NCBI GenBank assembly: GCA_000432275.1
Contig: HF995316.1
Span: 14,357 to 78,356 of the forward strand
Origin: Proteobacteria bacterium CAG:495
GTDB taxonomy: Bacteria > Pseudomonadota > Alphaproteobacteria > RF32 > CAG-239
Length of the DNA: 64,000 nt
Direction: 5' to 3'
Below, piece after piece: positions 60,785-64,000 of this stretch. The position numbers were made by a program, and so were the translations under genes. The notes beneath the pieces are model-generated. The model was not told where the DNA came from. It worked only from the letters and a program-made list of their open reading frames with translations, and did no database searches. Each line of letters opens with the position of its first letter. Position 1 is the stretch's first letter.

Positions 60785-62014
60785 TTACATTGCAGAAATA
60801 ATGTTGTTGTTTCTGACTTCCATAAACTGGGCTTCATTCTTCAGAGAATTGAACAATTCCGGGTTTGTTGAGGTTATCCAGGCCTGAACATTCAATTCCC
60901 GTACTTTTTCCAGCAGAGCTTCTCTTTTTACGTCATCCAAATGTGCAACCACTTCATCCAGCAGTAATACCGGCGCAAAACCCTTGTGCAGGGTTTGGCA
61001 CTTGCTCTGTGCCAGAATAATGCTGATAAGCAGCGATTTCTGTTCTCCGGTGGAACAAAGCTCCGCCGGCATCCCTTTCCGGCGGTAATAAACTTTAAAA
61101 TCCGTTCGGTTGACGCCGTCAACGCTGTCATTATACAGAATATTGCGACGTTGTTTGGCCAGCATTTGACGGTAGCGGTCTTCAGCTTCTACCGCCGGAA
61201 GCGTATCAAGCAGCTTTTCTATGCTTCCGTCGAGTTCCAGTTTGACGCTTGGAAAAACGTCGTCTGGCTCGTGTTCGATAAATGTATTTAATTTGGCTAT
61301 CTGTTCTCTTCTTGCCGCGGCAATTGCAACGCCGAGCCCGGCCATGTTTTCTTCCAGCGTGCTGAGCCAGTGGTTGTCGTTTTTGCCTTCTTTAAGCAAC
61401 CGGTACCATTCTTTGTACAAATGTTCAAAGTTTGCCGTACGCTTGGCGTGTTCCATATCAAAAGCGTAAACCAAACGGTCGAGAAAGCTTCTCCGCGGCT
61501 GACTGCCGCCCCTAAACAGCCGATCCATTTGCGGTGTCAGCCAAATAGCGGAAATGTATTTGCCCAGCTCGGCTTGTGAAGATATCTTGTTGCCGTCGAT
61601 TTTTACGATTCGCCGCTCAAAACTGCGATAATCATCCTCTTCGGTCTCTCTTGCCGAACGTTCGACGGCCGTACCGATTTCAATAATGTCACCGCCGTTT
61701 TGAACTTCGGCGGAAATTGCCCAGCTTACCGGAGCAATAACCGTGGGTTGATATTCGTCGTTAAGGTTTTCGGGGGTGATTCTTTTTATGTCGGCCAGTC
61801 TCGCTCCGCGCAGGCCGCGCCCGGGAGTTAAAAAAGATACCGCTTCCAGAATGTTGGTTTTTCCGCTGCCGTTTTCTCCGGTAATGATAATCGGAGCCAG
61901 TACGGCGTTTATGCGCAAAAACTGATAGTTCCTGAAGTCAGTTAAAGTCAGGCGCGTAACGCCTGACTTTTCCCTTTCAAAATCCACTAAATTGTAAGCG
62001 AGATTCGTATCCAT
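60785..62014 (-). CDS. recF: DNA replication and repair protein RecF
   Basis: RecF is an SMC-like ATPase that loads RecA at gaps with RecO and RecR (recR at 20546). The 409-aa protein has Walker A ITGENGSGKTN (45-54), the signature-like LRGARL, and the C-terminal LLLDEVVAHLDD Walker B. An N-terminal extension of about 20 residues precedes the usual start. It is 9 nt after dnaN. Confidence 0.94.
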   Translation of the reverse strand: MDTNLAYNLVDFEREKSGVTRLTLTDFRNYQFLRINAVLAPIIITGENGSGKTNILEAVSFLTPGRGLRGARLADIKRITPENLNDEYQPTVIAPVSWAISAEVQNGGDIIEIGTAVERSARETEEDDYRSFERRIVKIDGNKISSQAELGKYISAIWLTPQMDRLFRGGSQPRRSFLDRLVYAFDMEHAKRTANFEHLYKEWYRLLKEGKNDNHWLSTLEENMAGLGVAIAAARREQIAKLNTFIEHEPDDVFPSVKLELDGSIEKLLDTLPAVEAEDRYRQMLAKQRRNILYNDSVDGVNRTDFKVYYRRKGMPAELCSTGEQKSLLISIILAQSKCQTLHKGFAPVLLLDEVVAHLDDVKREALLEKVRELNVQAWITSTNPELFNSLKNEAQFMEVRNNNIISAM

Positions 62015-62023
62015 TTTTTCCGG

Positions 62024-63142
62024 TTATACTCTCATCGGCATCAATACATAGATGGCGCTGGCGTCGGAGGTATCATGAATAACCGAAGGAGAAGAACCGT
62101 CCGTAAACGAAATACGGACCGTATCGCCTTTTACTTCATTCAGAATATCCAACAGATAGCGGAAGTTATAGCCGATTTCCAAGGATTCGTTTTCATATTT
62201 GGCTTCCAAGTCTTCTGAAGCGCTGCCCAAATCCGGACTGGATGTAGTGATGGTTACCTTGTTTTCGTGGGTCAGCATCTTAATTGCTCTGGTTCTTTCC
62301 GCAACCACCGAAACACGGTCAACCGCAGAAGCCAAATCTTTAACGTTCAGCTCCAAATTCTTGTCGTTGTCGGTCGGAATAACCCTTTCATAGTCCGGAT
62401 AAGTGCCATCAATTAATTTAGAAGTCAGGGTAACGTCTTCCATTGTAAAGCGAACTTTGTTTTCTGAAATTTCAATATTGACGTTTTCAACGCTGCTGTC
62501 ATCCAAAAGCTTGCGGATTTCGGTAACTGTCTTGCGCGGGATAATAACGCCTTTCATGTCTTCGGCACCCTGCGGCAACGGAGATTCAACGCATGCCAGA
62601 CGGTGGCCGTCGGTAGCTACCACGCGCAATACACTGGAAGCACCTTCTTTCTTGGCATGAACATACAAACCGTTGAGATAATATCTGGTTTCTTCCGTTG
62701 AAACCGCAAACTGCGTCCGGTCGATAACGTCTTTCAGTTCGTCTCTGCCCATTGCAAAGCTGGTCGGCAGTTTGTCGCCGGAAATAACCGGAAAGTCCTC
62801 GACGCCGATTGTCGACAATGCAAATTTGGAACGTCCGGAAGCGATTGTCAGCTGTCCTTTTTCGTCAGGGAAAGTGATTTCAACCTGAGAACCGTCGGAA
62901 AGTTTGCGAACGATGTCATACAACATATGAGCCGGAGCTGTGGTCGCTCCCGTTTCTGCAATCTTGGCATCGACGATTTCGGTGATTTCGGTATCCATGT
63001 CAGTTGCCTTAAAACTGATACCGTCACCCATGGCTTCGATTCTGACGTTGGACAATACCGGAATTGTGTTTCTTTTTTCAACAATGCTCTGAACATGGCT
63101 CAGAGTCTTTAACAGTTTTGCGCGTTCAATAGTAAATTTCAT
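62024..63142 (-). CDS. dnaN: DNA polymerase III sliding clamp (beta subunit)
   Basis: The clamp forms a ring around DNA. The protein (372 aa from the ATG I chose) has three clamp domains with MKFTIERAKLLK at the start, LYDIVRKL, ATDGHRLAC, and the ending VLMPMRV. I take the ATG at 63142 because AGGTGG lies 8 nt upstream; a GTG four codons earlier at 63154 is less likely. It is in dnaA-dnaN-recF order, leftwards. Confidence 0.97.
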   Translation of the reverse strand: MKFTIERAKLLKTLSHVQSIVEKRNTIPVLSNVRIEAMGDGISFKATDMDTEITEIVDAKIAETGATTAPAHMLYDIVRKLSDGSQVEITFPDEKGQLTIASGRSKFALSTIGVEDFPVISGDKLPTSFAMGRDELKDVIDRTQFAVSTEETRYYLNGLYVHAKKEGASSVLRVVATDGHRLACVESPLPQGAEDMKGVIIPRKTVTEIRKLLDDSSVENVNIEISENKVRFTMEDVTLTSKLIDGTYPDYERVIPTDNDKNLELNVKDLASAVDRVSVVAERTRAIKMLTHENKVTITTSSPDLGSASEDLEAKYENESLEIGYNFRYLLDILNEVKGDTVRISFTDGSSPSVIHDTSDASAIYVLMPMRV

Positions 63143-63173
63143 ATTTGTTACCACCTAATTTCAGATATAAAAA

Positions 63174-63245
63174 ACGACTCATCGTTTTATTTTTAGCTGA
63201 TTCTAGCATAAACTGTGCAAATCAGAAGATAAAACAATGAGTCGT
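63174..63245 (-). terminator. 17-bp inverted repeat between dnaA and dnaN
   Basis: On the minus strand ACGACTCATTGTTTTAT and ATAAAACGATGAGTCGT pair at 16 of 17 positions (the exception is T-G), around a 38-nt loop, followed by a T run. Each arm contains GACTC/GAGTC, and GATTC (63199-63203) is in the loop. A possible dnaN start lies inside the loop (TATGCT on the minus strand). Confidence 0.65.
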
Positions 63246-63274
63246 CAACAACTTTTTTTAGGATTCGGTAGGTT

Positions 63275-64000
63275 TTAAGCCTCCAAAATTCTTCTTAAAG
63301 CGTCTACGTTTTCGGCCAGAGAGGAATCTTCCAAAATAAGCTCCTCCACCTTGCGAACGGCATGCATAACGGTCGTATGGTCGCGGTCAAATTTTCGGCC
63401 GATTTCCGGCAGTGAACGAGAAGTCAGCTGTTTTGCCAGATACATGGCAATCTGACGCGGACGGGCAACCGTGCGGGCTCTTCTTGAGGACTGCATTTCC
63501 TTTACCGAAATGTTGAAGTGTTCGGCAACTTTTTTCTGGATTTCATCAATGGTTGTGCGCTTGTCATAAGAACGCAGCATGTCTTTTAAGACGTCCTGTG
63601 TCATATCCAGCGTAATTTCCTTGTCGGAAAGCAGCTGCGAATGAGCAATGACTCTGCGCAGAGCGCCTTCCAGTTCGCGAATGTTGGAAGTAATTTTCTG
63701 GGCCAGAAATTCGGCGACCTTTACCGGAAGTTCAATTCCCAGCTGCTGGGCTTTGTTGTTCAAAATTCCCATTCTGAGGTCGAAATCCGTGGGATGGATG
63801 TCGGCAACCAGACCGCAGCCCAGACGAGACTTCAGACGGGCTTCGATACCCTCCAGGTCCGCCGGAGACTTGTCTGCGGAAATGATTATCTGACGTCCTT
63901 CTTCAATCAGGGAGTTAAAGGTGTAAAAGAACTCTTCCTGGGTAGTGTCTTTGCCGCCCATAAACTGAACGTCATCCACCATCAAAACGTCAACCGAACG
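63275..64000 (-). CDS. dnaA: Chromosomal replication initiator DnaA, C-terminal part
   Basis: The coding sequence runs off the right edge; about 242 codons are visible. It shows the Walker B-containing [12 protein letters not shown], the AAA+ sensor region ([11 protein letters not shown]), and the C-terminal DNA-binding domain with [25 protein letters not shown] and the [11 protein letters not shown] helix that reads DnaA boxes. It is about 63 kb from the putative origin. Confidence 0.97.
   Translation of the reverse strand, partial: RSVDVLMVDDVQFMGGKDTTQEEFFYTFNSLIEEGRQIIISADKSPADLEGIEARLKSRLGCGLVADIHPTDFDLRMGILNNKAQQLGIELPVKVAEFLAQKITSNIRELEGALRRVIAHSQLLSDKEITLDMTQDVLKDMLRSYDKRTTIDEIQKKVAEHFNISVKEMQSSRRARTVARPRQIAMYLAKQLTSRSLPEIGRKFDRDHTTVMHAVRKVEELILEDSSLAENVDALRRILEA

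Overview
The window looks like origin-proximal chromosome from an alphaproteobacterium with fairly AT-rich intergenic DNA. The evidence is the gene order rho, mnmE, mnmG, rsmG, parA, parB with parS sites inside the coding sequences, an HPr kinase of the short alphaproteobacterial form, CtrA-type TTAA-N7-TTAA boxes, clustered GANTC sites, and an IalB-family gene beside rlmN. I cannot name the genus. No rRNA, insertion sequence, prophage or CRISPR array is visible. Nearly all genes are housekeeping genes in tight operons.

Layout. 1-529: start of coaE on the minus strand, then a 487-bp AT-rich region with DnaA boxes, three perfect CtrA boxes and six GANTC sites, read here as oriC. 530-14035: rho; an amidoligase plus N-formylglutamate-amidohydrolase-like pair behind a long leader; a HAD phosphatase; mnmE; mnmG; an HD protein; a PHP protein; rsmG-parA-parB; and a small FTR-like cysteine protein. 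Three parS sites lie in mnmE, mnmG and rsmG. 14208-19973: a nuclease-fold protein, tsaE-hprK, mlaE-mlaF, radA, cvpA. 20004-23314 (minus): PEBP protein, recR-ybaB-dnaX and the SRP RNA. 23373-29321: LpoA-like lipoprotein, rsmI-yraN, rlmN-ialB, cca and two tRNA-Ala genes. 29466-34775: two acetyltransferases with parE, then rpsB-tsf. 34832-44010 (minus): two unknowns, then the envelope/glycolysis operon gpmI-envC-ctpA-yibQ-rppH, and a class A PBP. 44064-50587: RHH protein, polA, a small unknown gene, gyrB. 50675-64000: nadM-nadE, porin plus response regulator, xthA-lolA, two tiny serine-rich genes, a regulatory PTS operon ending in a DNA methyltransferase, an ABC exporter, and recF, dnaN and partial dnaA.

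How the genes work together. The replication and segregation set is unusually complete (oriC, dnaA, dnaN, recF, dnaX, polA, gyrB, parE, parA, parB, parS). HprK, HPr and an EIIA of the mannose family suggest a regulatory rather than transporting phosphotransferase system. MlaE/F, LolA, LpoA-like, EnvC, CtpA, YibQ and the PBP form an outer-membrane and peptidoglycan maintenance set.

Most unusual signals: (1) an exactly repeated DNA word, consensus AACRCYGTATTTAAA, with an invariant GTATTTAAA core found 11 times, always on the + strand, in two reading frames and in non-coding DNA, including three copies packed into a linker of PolA; (2) two tiny serine-rich genes, each preceded by the same 25-bp element at exactly 82 nt from the start codon; (3) a ten-adenine run in dnaX where slippage in either direction meets an immediate stop; (4) the CtrA/GANTC-rich origin; (5) an amidoligase/amidohydrolase pair behind a structured leader with two tiny ORFs.
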